NCBI RefSeq assembly: GCF_003967595.1 | Contig: NZ_BIFW01000001.1 | Span: 124,001-188,000, forward strand | DNA length: 64,000 nt | Reading direction: 5' to 3' | Source: Companilactobacillus musae | Lineage (GTDB): Bacteria > Bacillota > Bacilli > Lactobacillales > Lactobacillaceae | Shown here: positions 49,513 to 59,460 of the stretch, piece by piece | Layout of the letters: every line of letters starts with the position of its first letter | Numbering within the stretch: position 1 is the stretch's first letter | The notes under the pieces: generated by a model | What the model saw: only the letters and a program-made list of their open reading frames with translations | Database searches by the model: none | What the model was told of the DNA's origin: nothing | Program-made: the position numbers and the translations under genes

Positions 49513-51441
49513 ATGAATAATTCACCGAAAAGAAGGTTTATTACTGGATTTGATGGACTACGTACTTTAGGGGTTATAGGTGTTATTATGTATCACTTAA
49601 ATCCTAATGTTTTTTCCGGCGGGTATCTGGGGGTTCCAATCTTCTTCCTGATATCGGGTTACTTAATCACAGATCATTTCTTTAATACTGTTGATTATGG
49701 TGGTTCATTCTCGTTAAGTAATTTTTATGTAAAAAGAGTTAAGAGGCTATATCCTGGAATGCTATTCGTATTATTAGCATCAGGTGCCTATATTGTTATG
49801 TTTTTGAAGGGGTTACTGTATCATCTGGACCAGATTTTTGTAACTAATGTTTTGAATGTTTATAACTGGTGGCAGATTTTTAATGGCCAATCTTATTTTG
49901 AAAGATTTGCCAATAATGAATCTCCTTTTACTCACTTATGGACATTATCTATTGAAGGTCAATTTTATATTATTTGGCCGATCCTACTTATTTTATTTAC
50001 TAAGTATGGAGTTAAAAAGAGCCGCATTTTTGGTTTTTCAATGATTGTTTCGATAGCTTCCGCTATCTGGATGGCAATTTTATTCAAACCGGGTGTCGAT
50101 CCAAGCAGAATTTATTATGGTACTGATACAAGATTGTTCTCAATTCTTTTAGGATGCGGCTTGGCTTTGATTTGGCCAGCTGAAAAATTAAAGAGTGGTT
50201 TGAAGAAAAATGACAAACTAAAGCTAAACCTAGTGGGACTTTTGTCATTTGCTTTGATGATATTGATGATTTTCACGATTAAAGATTCAGATCCATTTTT
50301 GTATCGTGGTGGAATGTTTATCTTCTCAATTACAACATGTATTTTTATTGCAGTTGTAGCTCACCCAGATTCTTTCTGGAATGGCGTTCTTTCAAATCGT
50401 GTTTTTCACTATGTAGGGACTAGAAGTTATGGACTTTATCTATATCAATTTCCAGTGATGATTTTCTTTGAATCTAAATTTAAAAATGTCGCTGATCATC
50501 CAATTCTTTATCCAGTTATTGAAGTTATTTTGATTGTCTTGATCACTGAGTTCTCATTTAGATTTGTTGAACAACCACTGGCACACGCAAAGTGGAGTGA
50601 TGTAAAGAATTTCTTTAGAGTATCTTCGAGCGTTCAAAGAGTTTTGGCTTTAGTGATTGCATTGATTAGTATTACTGGTTGTTACAGTGTTGTTAAGGCT
50701 GTCGGTGCTCCTAAGCCCAATGTCAATCACAGTCAATTAGCTACTAAGATCAATAAAAATGAAAAAGCTAATAAAGCTAAAAAGCAAAAGGCTATTGAGA
50801 ATCTTAAAAAGTCAAAGGCTAAGCAAAAAGACGCAACTGGTAAGATGTCAGCGGCAGATTATGCTCGTTATAAGAAACTTGCTAAATCACATCCAATTAA
50901 TACTGATTTTGAAAAATATGGCTTGACACAGATTGACTTACAAAGATTAAAGGATATTCCTTTGACCGCTGTTGGTGATTCAGTTATGGCTGATGGATCT
51001 GATAATTTCTTAAAATTGTTTGATGATAAGAAAGTTATCGTTGATGCAGCAGTTAGTCGCCAATTGGATGCCAGTTTAGGTATTTTACAAAACTATAAAG
51101 ATCAAGGTGTTTTAGCACCTAATGTTATGATTGGTCTAGGAACTAATGGACCATTCAATATGCAACAAGTTAGTCAGATTATGGATTTGGTTGGACCAAA
51201 GCGTCATGTTTACTGGATTAACGTTCATGTACCAACCAGACCATGGGAGAAGACCGTTAATGGGGTCTTGTCCGAAGCTACAAAGAAATATAAGAATTTA
51301 ACCATTATTGATTGGAATGACTATTCACAGGGTCATACTGATTGGTTCTATGATGATAATGTTCATCCAAATCCAGATGGTTCGATGTATTATACTTCCT
51401 TTGTTGCAAAAGAAATTTTGAAATCATTAGACAAAAAATAG
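49513..51441 (+). CDS. OatA-like membrane O-acetyltransferase
   Basis: The 642-residue protein joins an acyltransferase-3 membrane domain (about residues 1-400, ten or more segments; ITGFDGLRTLGVIGVIMYHL, PIFFLISGYLIT, FTHLWTLSIEGQFYIIWP in sense) to an extracytoplasmic SGNH domain. The linker (about 400-470) is lysine/alanine-rich. The SGNH triad is visible: S490 in VGDSVM, GTNG for block III, and D615/H618 in DDNVHPN. This is the architecture of peptidoglycan O-acetyltransferase OatA; secondary polymers are also possible acceptors. It lies 14 bases after obg. Confidence 0.9.
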   Translation: MNNSPKRRFITGFDGLRTLGVIGVIMYHLNPNVFSGGYLGVPIFFLISGYLITDHFFNTVDYGGSFSLSNFYVKRVKRLYPGMLFVLLASGAYIVMFLKGLLYHLDQIFVTNVLNVYNWWQIFNGQSYFERFANNESPFTHLWTLSIEGQFYIIWPILLILFTKYGVKKSRIFGFSMIVSIASAIWMAILFKPGVDPSRIYYGTDTRLFSILLGCGLALIWPAEKLKSGLKKNDKLKLNLVGLLSFALMILMIFTIKDSDPFLYRGGMFIFSITTCIFIAVVAHPDSFWNGVLSNRVFHYVGTRSYGLYLYQFPVMIFFESKFKNVADHPILYPVIEVILIVLITEFSFRFVEQPLAHAKWSDVKNFFRVSSSVQRVLALVIALISITGCYSVVKAVGAPKPNVNHSQLATKINKNEKANKAKKQKAIENLKKSKAKQKDATGKMSAADYARYKKLAKSHPINTDFEKYGLTQIDLQRLKDIPLTAVGDSVMADGSDNFLKLFDDKKVIVDAAVSRQLDASLGILQNYKDQGVLAPNVMIGLGTNGPFNMQQVSQIMDLVGPKRHVYWINVHVPTRPWEKTVNGVLSEATKKYKNLTIIDWNDYSQGHTDWFYDDNVHPNPDGSMYYTSFVAKEILKSLDKK

Positions 51442-51454
51442 ATAGGATTTTTTT

Positions 51455-52381
51455 ATGGAGTTAGAATTTTTAGGAACTGGTGCCGGAGTTCCATCAAAGG
51501 GCCGTAATGTGTCTAGTACAGCATTGAAAATGTTGGATGAAAGAAATGAAGTATGGCTCTTTGACGTTGGCGAGGCTACGCAACATCAAATATTAAAAAC
51601 AGCAATTAAGCCACGTAAGATCACTAAGATATTTATTACTCATTTGCATGGGGATCACATCTTTGGACTTCCAGGGTTATTGTCTAGTCGTGCCAATCAA
51701 GGTGGTAATTCTCCGTTGGAGATTTATGGTCCCGTGGGGATCAAAGAGTATGTTGAAACATCTTTGAAGGTTACTGGCGGTAAATTAGGCTATCAAATTA
51801 AATATATTGAATTAAAAAATGGCGGCGAAATATTCAATGACAAAACTTTTACAGTTTATGCTGGTAAATTAAAGCATCGTATTACTTGTTTTGGATATCG
51901 AGTAGTCGAAAAACCACGTCCGGGTGAATTGTTGGTCGACAAATTAAGTGAATATCATATTCCAAATGGTCCTATTTTTGGTCAGTTGAAAGCTGGTCAA
52001 GTAGTGACATTAGACGATGGAACGATTTTGAATGGTAAAGATTTTATTGGTCCAGACAAACCAAGCAAGGTTGTTACAATTATTTCAGATACTCGTTATA
52101 CACCTGAAATTGATAAATTGTCACAAGACGCGGACGTGATAGTTCATGAGTCAACTTTCTCAAATGACGAAAAGCAATTAGCTTATAATTATTTCCATTC
52201 CACTGCTACTCAAGCTGCAGAAGTGGCAAAGAGAAGTCATGCTAAAGGATTGATTTTGACACATATTTCTGCTCGTTATACGGGTAAAAGTGCCCTGATC
52301 CTGCAAAAAGAAGCTCAAAAAATCTTTAAGCATACACGAGTAGCACGTGATTTCGATTTGTATGAGGTACCTTTTAAATAG
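51455..52381 (+). CDS. rnz: Ribonuclease Z
   Basis: The 308-residue metallo-beta-lactamase-fold nuclease matures tRNA 3' ends. The zinc motif is H63-x-H65-x-D67-H68 in [21 protein letters not shown]-like ISDTRYTP and a late LTHISARY motif are further family features, and the flexible arm (about 145-210) is present. Length is normal. It is part of the obg-downstream gene string, 13 bases after the acyltransferase gene. Confidence 0.94.
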   Translation: MELEFLGTGAGVPSKGRNVSSTALKMLDERNEVWLFDVGEATQHQILKTAIKPRKITKIFITHLHGDHIFGLPGLLSSRANQGGNSPLEIYGPVGIKEYVETSLKVTGGKLGYQIKYIELKNGGEIFNDKTFTVYAGKLKHRITCFGYRVVEKPRPGELLVDKLSEYHIPNGPIFGQLKAGQVVTLDDGTILNGKDFIGPDKPSKVVTIISDTRYTPEIDKLSQDADVIVHESTFSNDEKQLAYNYFHSTATQAAEVAKRSHAKGLILTHISARYTGKSALILQKEAQKIFKHTRVARDFDLYEVPFK

Positions 52382-52395
52382 AGAAGAGGATGAAA

Positions 52396-53193
52396 ATGAC
52401 TAATTTATTGAATCAGACTGTTATCGTTACAGGTGCATCTTCTGGTATTGGCAAAGATGTTGCTATCAATGCTGCTAAATGTGGGGCTAATTTGATCTTG
52501 ATTGCTCGCAATGAAGATAAATTGCTTCAGGTTAAGAACGAATGTATCCGTGTGGGGGCTGAAAATGCCCATCATGAATTTTTAAGTGTTGATATGAGTG
52601 ATCCAGATCAAATTACTGCTGGCGTTGAAAAAGCTTATGACATTAATGATGATATTGATGTCTTGGTTAATGCCGCTGGTTTTGGGGACTTTTCTAATTA
52701 CTTAGAAACTGATTTTGACAAGATTGAAAAAATGTTTAGAGTCAATGTTTTAGGCTTGATGCTTATGACACGTTTAGTGGCTTCTAAAATGATCGAAAAT
52801 GGTCGTGGACATATTTTTAATGTTGGTTCAATGGCTGGCAAGATCACTACACCTAAGTCAGCAGCTTATGCTGCTACTAAGGCAGCCGTGATTGCATTCT
52901 CAGACGGTCTAAGGCTAGAATTAAAGCCAATGGGTGTTTATGTTACAACCATTAATCCCGGCCCTGTAAAGACCAATTTTTTCAATGTCGCTGATCATAA
53001 CGGAAACTATCTTGATTCAGTGAAAAATTTTGTTCTTGATCCAAATAAGTTAGCTTGGGAAATCGTTAATACTTTCAACAAGAATAAACGTGAGATCAAC
53101 CGTCCACGTTATATGGAATTAGCGGCAGTACTTTATAAAATAGCTCCAAGTTTTGGGGATTATTTTGCATCAACACTTGGCAATCGTAAATAG
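52396..53193 (+). CDS. Short-chain dehydrogenase/reductase
   Basis: The 265-residue classical SDR has TGASSGIGKDVA for the cofactor, a VNAAGFG motif, S145 (NVGSMAG), and Y158 and K162 (YAATKAA). The PGPVKTNF loop comes next. It is close to the DltE/YqjQ-like cytosolic group. Substrate unknown. ATG 52396 is taken as start because AAGAGG abuts the earlier ATG at 52390 with no spacer. Order rnz-SDR-lapA-rpmF suggests a housekeeping operon. Confidence 0.9.
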   Translation: MTNLLNQTVIVTGASSGIGKDVAINAAKCGANLILIARNEDKLLQVKNECIRVGAENAHHEFLSVDMSDPDQITAGVEKAYDINDDIDVLVNAAGFGDFSNYLETDFDKIEKMFRVNVLGLMLMTRLVASKMIENGRGHIFNVGSMAGKITTPKSAAYAATKAAVIAFSDGLRLELKPMGVYVTTINPGPVKTNFFNVADHNGNYLDSVKNFVLDPNKLAWEIVNTFNKNKREINRPRYMELAAVLYKIAPSFGDYFASTLGNRK

Positions 53194-53205
53194 GGGAGGA
53201 TTCAC

Positions 53206-53520
53206 ATGAACGGTAAACAATCTAGATTTGTTATTGGTTTGGTAATTGCTTTGATCGTAGTTATTTTTGCGGTTTTGAATGTCAATCCAGTTACCGTTAG
53301 TTTTGGCTTCACCAGAGTCAAATTACCACTGATTATTTTGATTATTGTAACTTTGCTCTTGGGTGCAATTATTACTATGTTGCTAGCAAGCACTGGTAAG
53401 AAAAAGAATGATGATTTAAGTCGTCACGCTCAAAAGCAAATTTCAAAAGTTAAAGTTTCAAATGACAAGCAAATTGCCGATGCATTAAAGGAAAATAATG
53501 TAAAAAAGCAAACAAAATAG
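53206..53520 (+). CDS. LapA-family (DUF1049) membrane protein
   Basis: The 104-residue protein has two membrane segments (about 8-28 and 42-62) joined by a short VNPVTVSFGFTRVKLPL loop, the DUF1049/LapA pattern. A lysine-rich cytosolic tail follows and looks helical. The Gram-negative LapA role in lipopolysaccharide assembly cannot apply here, so the function in Firmicutes is open. GGGGAGGA precedes the ATG and the gene is 12 bases after the SDR gene. Confidence 0.85.
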   Translation: MNGKQSRFVIGLVIALIVVIFAVLNVNPVTVSFGFTRVKLPLIILIIVTLLLGAIITMLLASTGKKKNDDLSRHAQKQISKVKVSNDKQIADALKENNVKKQTK

Positions 53521-53529
53521 TAAATTTGC

Positions 53530-53558
53530 TTGCTCAAACGTTTTTATGATAGTATTAT
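53530..53558 (+). promoter_or_regulatory. Promoter of rpmF
   Basis: TTGCTC (53530-53535), 17 bases, TATTAT (53553-53558). AAAGGAG follows eleven bases before the ATG region. Confidence 0.6.
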
Positions 53559-53608
53559 ATTAAACGTTAGATTTGATTGAGTTAATATAAATAAAGGAGT
53601 TTTTAAAT

Positions 53609-53791
53609 ATGGCAGTTCCAAAGAGAAAAACATCAAAACAAAGAAAGCGTCAAAGACGCGCACATCTTAAATTAGATACACCAAACATGCAATTTGACGT
53701 TGCTACTGGTGAATATCGTTTAAGTCACCATGTATCACCATCAGGTATGTACAAAGGTGAAAAAGTTATCGACGATAGCAAAGAAGCTTAA
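53609..53791 (+). CDS. rpmF: Ribosomal protein L32, zinc-free form
   Basis: The 60-residue large-subunit protein opens [19 protein letters not shown], diagnostic for L32. The usual four cysteines of the zinc ribbon are absent: where many L32 have CPNCGE and CPSCG, this one has FDVATGE and SPSGM. It is thus the C-minus type, which does not need zinc. A second L32 copy elsewhere cannot be excluded. Strong promoter and terminator surround it. Confidence 0.95.
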   Translation: MAVPKRKTSKQRKRQRRAHLKLDTPNMQFDVATGEYRLSHHVSPSGMYKGEKVIDDSKEA

Positions 53792-53793
53792 TG

Positions 53794-53823
53794 AAAAAGT
53801 CAAGTTAAACTTGGCTTTTTTTT
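53794..53823 (+). terminator. Terminator after rpmF
   Basis: AAAAAGTCAAGT (53794-53805) pairs with ACTTGGCTTTTT (53809-53820, one wobble). Confidence 0.82.
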
Positions 53824-53851
53824 AATATTGGAAATAGATGGGGTAACAGCT

Positions 53852-54586
53852 ATGAAAAAATTAAGATACGTCTTATTGATGGTTATTCCGCTATTCTTTT
53901 TATTATTAACAGGATGTTCCAAGTTGGATCTATCCACTACGGCAAAAGAGTATCGTGCTGACGGATTAGTTGCTACCATCAAGGGAAAAGCTTCTAATTA
54001 TAAAAAATTGACTTATACAGTCGGTGGTCAAACGAAAAAAGTGGCCGTTGATGGAGGACATTTTGCTATTTCAGTACCAGTTTCAACGAATGATCAAAAT
54101 GTTCGTATCAAAGCAGTAAATGGCAATAAAACAGAAACAAAGTTGGTTAAGGTGAAAAGAGTTCAGGCATTACAAGACTACTTAACTTTTGCTCAAAGCT
54201 ATAACTATACTTTATTGTCACTAGGGCAACCCACAGATCAACTACAGTTGATTTCCAAAGATGGAATTTCAACTCATAAGAAGAATGACGGTTCAAAATG
54301 GTACTACAATGTTCAAGATAACCAATTGATGGGTATTGCGACGAAACTTTCATACAAGGATCTAAAATCTAAAACTGGTCAAAAGAATTTTGCTACTAAC
54401 TTAATGATCGTCTCAAAGTTACTTGGTGCGGATGGTAAACAGGTTTTGAAGGATTTTGCTAAGCAAACGAAAAATGCTAGCAAGAATTCTACTAAAACTT
54501 CGATGAGCCAAATTACTTCCAAGGGCGTTAATTTCAATATAAATTTGACTACCAAAGAGTTTTATCTCTACATTACTAAATACTAA
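53852..54586 (+). CDS. Predicted lipoprotein (244 aa)
   Basis: The N-terminus is a lipoprotein signal: MKKLRYVLLMVIPLFF and the lipobox LLTGC with C22 as the modified residue. The mature part has a small beta domain (about 40-105; LVATIKGKASNYKKLTYTVGG) and a helical/beta C-terminal half without known motifs. It should be tethered to the outer face of the membrane. The start is ATG 53852; a longer TTG-started frame from 53828 lacks a ribosome site. Function unrecognised. Confidence 0.78.
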   Translation: MKKLRYVLLMVIPLFFLLLTGCSKLDLSTTAKEYRADGLVATIKGKASNYKKLTYTVGGQTKKVAVDGGHFAISVPVSTNDQNVRIKAVNGNKTETKLVKVKRVQALQDYLTFAQSYNYTLLSLGQPTDQLQLISKDGISTHKKNDGSKWYYNVQDNQLMGIATKLSYKDLKSKTGQKNFATNLMIVSKLLGADGKQVLKDFAKQTKNASKNSTKTSMSQITSKGVNFNINLTTKEFYLYITKY

Positions 54587-54604
54587 TATTGTAAATAGAT
54601 AAAA

Positions 54605-54663
54605 AAATAACATCTGTAAGGGTTTCTGATACGAGGTATCGGTTTCTCTTGCAGATGTTATTT
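54605..54663. terminator. Bidirectional terminator after the lipoprotein gene
   Basis: AAATAACATCTGTAAG pairs with CTTGCAGATGTTATTT (one wobble). A small inner hairpin GATAC/GTATC sits in the loop. Confidence 0.8.
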
Positions 54664-54712
54664 AATTTATATCAGAGTTTGAATTGAAAAAATAAAAAAA
54701 GAACACCTATAA

Positions 54713-54910
54713 TTAAGCGTTCTTTTCGTTATTAGCGTCTTTTACAGAGCTATCAAGAATCAATGGAATTACACTGAAAATGATAGCGAAGACTACACTG
54801 ACAATAGCAGAGTAGCTCATACTAAATGTTTGTTGGTTCAAAGCACCACCGATAAAACCGGCAACTTGTCCCAGCATGACAGACCAGAAAATTACAGCAA
54901 TATATCTCAT
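54713..54910 (-). CDS. DUF2929 (YjzD)-like small membrane protein
   Basis: The 65-residue protein opens MRYIAVIFWSVMLGQVAGFIGG and has two membrane segments, the DUF2929/YjzD pattern. A short charged tail ends it. ATG 54910 is preferred because family members begin MRYI; an ATG three codons earlier (54919) is also in frame. Its promoter region overlaps the dnaE upstream region on the other strand. Function unknown. Confidence 0.72.
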   Translation of the reverse strand: MRYIAVIFWSVMLGQVAGFIGGALNQQTFSMSYSAIVSVVFAIIFSVIPLILDSSVKDANNEKNA

Positions 54911-54981
54911 TTCTTCCATCTCACTTTCTCAAGTAGTTTAGCACAAAAAGGAACTTTTCCCAATAAACTTCCACTTGTCTT

Positions 54982-54990
54982 TGATATAAT
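54982..54990 (+). promoter_or_regulatory. Extended -10 promoter of dnaE
   Basis: TGATATAAT fits TGnTATAAT exactly, 22 bases before the TTG start. No strong -35 is apparent. Confidence 0.55.
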
Positions 54991-55012
54991 TTTAAACAAA
55001 GGGGGCGACAAA

Positions 55013-58000
55013 TTGCAAGCACAACTACAAATAATGAGTAGTTATAGTTTATTGCATAGTCCCACAAAATTGACCGAGTTAGTCGATCAAAGTAAAGCTC
55101 GGGGTTATAGTGCAATTGCCTTAACTGATCTCAACAATCTTTATGGCTCAATTGATTTTTATAAATATGCCCAACAAAAGGGTATAAAACCTATTATAGG
55201 CTTAATAAGTGAGTTAGCTGGAGTGATTGATACTGAAAATACGTATCCCTTATTATTACTTGCCAAGAACGATTTGGGTTATAAGAACTTAATAAAAATT
55301 TCATCACAAAATATGTCAAATGATGTTGTTGATATTAAGGATATAAAGTCTTATTTAAAGGGACTTTTTGTTATTACACCAGCCAGTGACGCTGAAATCC
55401 TAAAAACAGATGTTTCGTCTTATATCAAAATTTTAAAACCATTGGTTGAGCAAGATTCGCTTTATTTAGGAGTTAGCTTATATTCTGGACAAATAGATAA
55501 TGTAAAAAATATTCGTCAAATTGCTACGAATGAGAACTTGCCATTAGTAGCACTTGGGGATGTGAGATACATTAATGAAGACGATCATTTATCATATCAA
55601 GTCGTTAATAATCTTCGTACTGGTCAAAGATTTGAAAGCTTAGATCAAGTAGTGGAAAAAGGCGATCATTACTTGCGCAATTATGATGATTTTGCACATG
55701 ATTTTGCGGAAGTTGATATGGATGAGGCAATATCCAATGCTAATAAAATTGCTGATGCCTGTAATGTAAAGATTGAATTCAAAGAAACTGAGTTGCCTAA
55801 GTTTCAAACTCCGAATAATATTTCATCGCAGGAGTTTTTACATGATTTAGCAACCAAAGGTCTTAAAAAACGTTTAACGCCAGAGGTTCCCAAGAGTTAT
55901 CAAACACGTTTAGATTACGAATTAAGTGTTATTGAAAAAATGGGCTTTTCTGATTACTTCTTAATTGTTTGGGATGTCATTAAGCATGCTCATTCTGTAG
56001 GTATCAAAACTGGTCCGGGACGTGGATCGGCCGCGGGGTCCTTAGTTTCTTATTGTTTAGGTATTACACAAGTAGATCCAATCAAATATGATTTGCTCTT
56101 TGAACGATTTTTAAATCCACAAAGAGCTAATATGCCAGATATTGACTTGGATCTGCCAGACAATCGACGCGATGAGATGGTCATGTATATGCATGATAAG
56201 TATGGTTCTGATCATATGGCACAAATTATTACTTTTGGGACTTTGGCTGCCAAAATGGCTTTGCGAGATATCTCTCGAACATTTAGTCAAACGCAGTTTC
56301 AAATATCGCAATGGTCTAATGCAATTCCTCGTAAACTAAATATCTCTTTGCGAGAATCTTTTACTGAATCTAGTACATTAAGAGGATTAGTAGAAAATTC
56401 ACGTGAGAATCAGTTGATATTTAAAGTTGCACAAAGAATTGAAGGAATTCCACGACATTATTCTACTCATGCGGCCGGGATAGTCTTGAGTAAGAAACCT
56501 ATGACTGATATTGTCGCAGTACAATTGGAAGATGACGGCATTAATTTAACGCAACAAACTAAATATAATGTTGAAAATGTCGGTTTATTGAAAATTGATT
56601 TTTTGGGATTGAAAAATTTAACCATTTTGGATAAAGCTATTCAGGCTATTTCGACACGTTATCAACGAGAATTTATCCCTGAAAAAATACCTTTGAATGA
56701 TGAAGCAACATTGAAGTTATTTCAAAAAGGGGCGACTGATGGTGTCTTTCAATTTGAATCAGATGGAATCAGAAGTGTATTGAGACGGTTAGTCCCGACT
56801 AGTTTTGATGATATTGTGGCGACAAACGCACTGTATCGTCCAGGTCCAATGCAAAATATCGCTACCTTTATTGCCCGTAAGCATGGTCAAGAACAAGTAG
56901 ACTATCCAGATCGGTCATTGGAGAAGATTCTTCGTCCGACGTATGGAATTTTAGTTTATCAAGAGCAAGTAATGCAGGCATCTTCAGAAATGGCTAATTT
57001 CTCACTAGCAGATGCGGATATTTTGCGTCGAGCTATTAGTAAAAAGAATGAACAATTGATTGAAGAGAATCGACAGAAGTTCATTGAGGGTGCAGTTTCT
57101 CAAGGACATGATCGTAATTCGGCCGAGAAAGTTTACCAATATATCGAAAAGTTTGGTAATTATGGGTTTAATAAATCTCATGCAGTGGCTTATTCAATGA
57201 TTGCTTTTTGGTTGGCCTATATCAAAGTTCACTTTCCGGATATATTCTTTGCTTGTCTTTTGAATTCTAATTTAAATAATGAAACCAAAGTAACCACTTA
57301 TATTCAGGACGCAAAAGACTCAGGTGTAAAAATACAAAACGTTGACATCAATCAAAGTCAATACGAATTTAGTGATTCTGATAAAGCAATCCGCTTTGGG
57401 TTATTAAGTATTAAAGGGATGCGCCGCGATTTAGCTGATAATATCATTAAGGAACGACAAAAAAATGGACCATATACAAGTGCTTTAAACTTTTTGCAAC
57501 GGATCGATACTAGATTTGTTAAAACTGATTATTTGGAGCCGATGATTTTGTCAGGGACTTTTGACTCTTTTAATCGTAATCGAAAAGAGTTATTGTACGA
57601 CTTTCGAGATTTGATTGAGAGTATTCAGCTGGCTGGAAGTAATTTATCGCTTTTTGATGTACTTGATCCTAAAAAGCATCAAGTTGATGATTTTACTTTA
57701 ACTGAACGCTTAAATCAGGAAAAAGAATATTTGGGTGTTTATGTATCAGGCCACCCAGTTGAAAAATATCGTAGCAGGATGTTGGATTTGAAAACTGTAA
57801 AGATAGCTGATTTAAAGAATTTCCAGAATCAAAATGTGAATGTTTTAGGATTGATAAAGAATTTACGTGTTATTCGAACTAAAAAGGGTCAGAGAATGAG
57901 CTTTATGACAATTGAAGATGAATCGGGATCTATTTCGGTAACAGTTTTTCCTAAGTTGTTTCAAAAAATCGAAAACATTGAACTTGATGGAAAAATTTTT

Positions 58001-58330
58001 CTATTTGTCGGACGTAGTAATGTTGGTCAAAGAGGAGATCTAGAATTAATTGCCGATCGTTTAAATGATCCTAAGCAATATACAGTTCAGTTGCCGCAAG
58101 AAAAACTCTATTTGCGAGTTTTAAAAGGGATGGATACGCCTGAAAATTTAGAAGAGCTTTACAGAATTATTGAAAGTTCTCGTGGAAAAACTCCTGTGAT
58201 TGTTTATCGTGAAAAAAATCGTCAGGCATTATTGTTGAAATCGAACCACTGGATAGACTTTAATAATGAAGTACAAATCAGGTTGGAAAAGTTCTTAGGT
58301 AAAAAAAGCGTTTTCGTAAAAAAAGACTAA
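55013..58330 (+). CDS. dnaE: DNA polymerase III alpha subunit, DnaE type
   Basis: The 1105-residue polymerase has the order PHP (1-200), palm/fingers, helix-hairpin-helix, OB fold (about 960-1040) and a C-terminal region, without the PolC exonuclease. The palm carries PDIDLDLPD; GPGRGSAAGSLVSYCLGIT, FNKSHAVAYS and GYFINSH-type elements fit DnaE. The PHP start reads QLQIMSSYSLLHS, so the metal-binding HxH histidines are lost and PHP hydrolase activity is unlikely. The start is TTG 55013 seven bases after GGGGG; a longer frame to 54830 runs back through the opposite-strand membrane gene and is rejected. It precedes pfkA and pyk. Confidence 0.94.
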   Translation: MQAQLQIMSSYSLLHSPTKLTELVDQSKARGYSAIALTDLNNLYGSIDFYKYAQQKGIKPIIGLISELAGVIDTENTYPLLLLAKNDLGYKNLIKISSQNMSNDVVDIKDIKSYLKGLFVITPASDAEILKTDVSSYIKILKPLVEQDSLYLGVSLYSGQIDNVKNIRQIATNENLPLVALGDVRYINEDDHLSYQVVNNLRTGQRFESLDQVVEKGDHYLRNYDDFAHDFAEVDMDEAISNANKIADACNVKIEFKETELPKFQTPNNISSQEFLHDLATKGLKKRLTPEVPKSYQTRLDYELSVIEKMGFSDYFLIVWDVIKHAHSVGIKTGPGRGSAAGSLVSYCLGITQVDPIKYDLLFERFLNPQRANMPDIDLDLPDNRRDEMVMYMHDKYGSDHMAQIITFGTLAAKMALRDISRTFSQTQFQISQWSNAIPRKLNISLRESFTESSTLRGLVENSRENQLIFKVAQRIEGIPRHYSTHAAGIVLSKKPMTDIVAVQLEDDGINLTQQTKYNVENVGLLKIDFLGLKNLTILDKAIQAISTRYQREFIPEKIPLNDEATLKLFQKGATDGVFQFESDGIRSVLRRLVPTSFDDIVATNALYRPGPMQNIATFIARKHGQEQVDYPDRSLEKILRPTYGILVYQEQVMQASSEMANFSLADADILRRAISKKNEQLIEENRQKFIEGAVSQGHDRNSAEKVYQYIEKFGNYGFNKSHAVAYSMIAFWLAYIKVHFPDIFFACLLNSNLNNETKVTTYIQDAKDSGVKIQNVDINQSQYEFSDSDKAIRFGLLSIKGMRRDLADNIIKERQKNGPYTSALNFLQRIDTRFVKTDYLEPMILSGTFDSFNRNRKELLYDFRDLIESIQLAGSNLSLFDVLDPKKHQVDDFTLTERLNQEKEYLGVYVSGHPVEKYRSRMLDLKTVKIADLKNFQNQNVNVLGLIKNLRVIRTKKGQRMSFMTIEDESGSISVTVFPKLFQKIENIELDGKIFLFVGRSNVGQRGDLELIADRLNDPKQYTVQLPQEKLYLRVLKGMDTPENLEELYRIIESSRGKTPVIVYREKNRQALLLKSNHWIDFNNEVQIRLEKFLGKKSVFVKKD

Positions 58331-58340
58331 TTAATTTATC

Positions 58341-58354
58341 TTAAAACGTTTTCA
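58341..58354 (+). promoter_or_regulatory. cre-like site upstream of pfkA
   Basis: TTAAAACGTTTTCA fits the cre consensus TGAAANCGNTTNCA except for the second base. It lies 80 bases before the pfkA start, where CcpA activates the las-type operon in lactic acid bacteria. Confidence 0.5.
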
Positions 58355-58406
58355 GCTCTACAAAGTAATCAATAAAAATGTTATATTTGATTAGGTTTTG
58401 TTTTAG

Positions 58407-59393
<987 letters not shown>

Positions 59394-59460
59394 GTTAAGC
59401 ATAGAACGTTTTAATTTGTTACAATAAACGATGTATAAAACAAGAAAAGGGGATTTCTCG

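Noticed and set aside
54830-55012. N-terminal extension of DnaE by 61 codons
   Set aside because: It overlaps the DUF2929-like gene and the promoter, has no ribosome site, and DnaE homology begins at the TTG at 55013.
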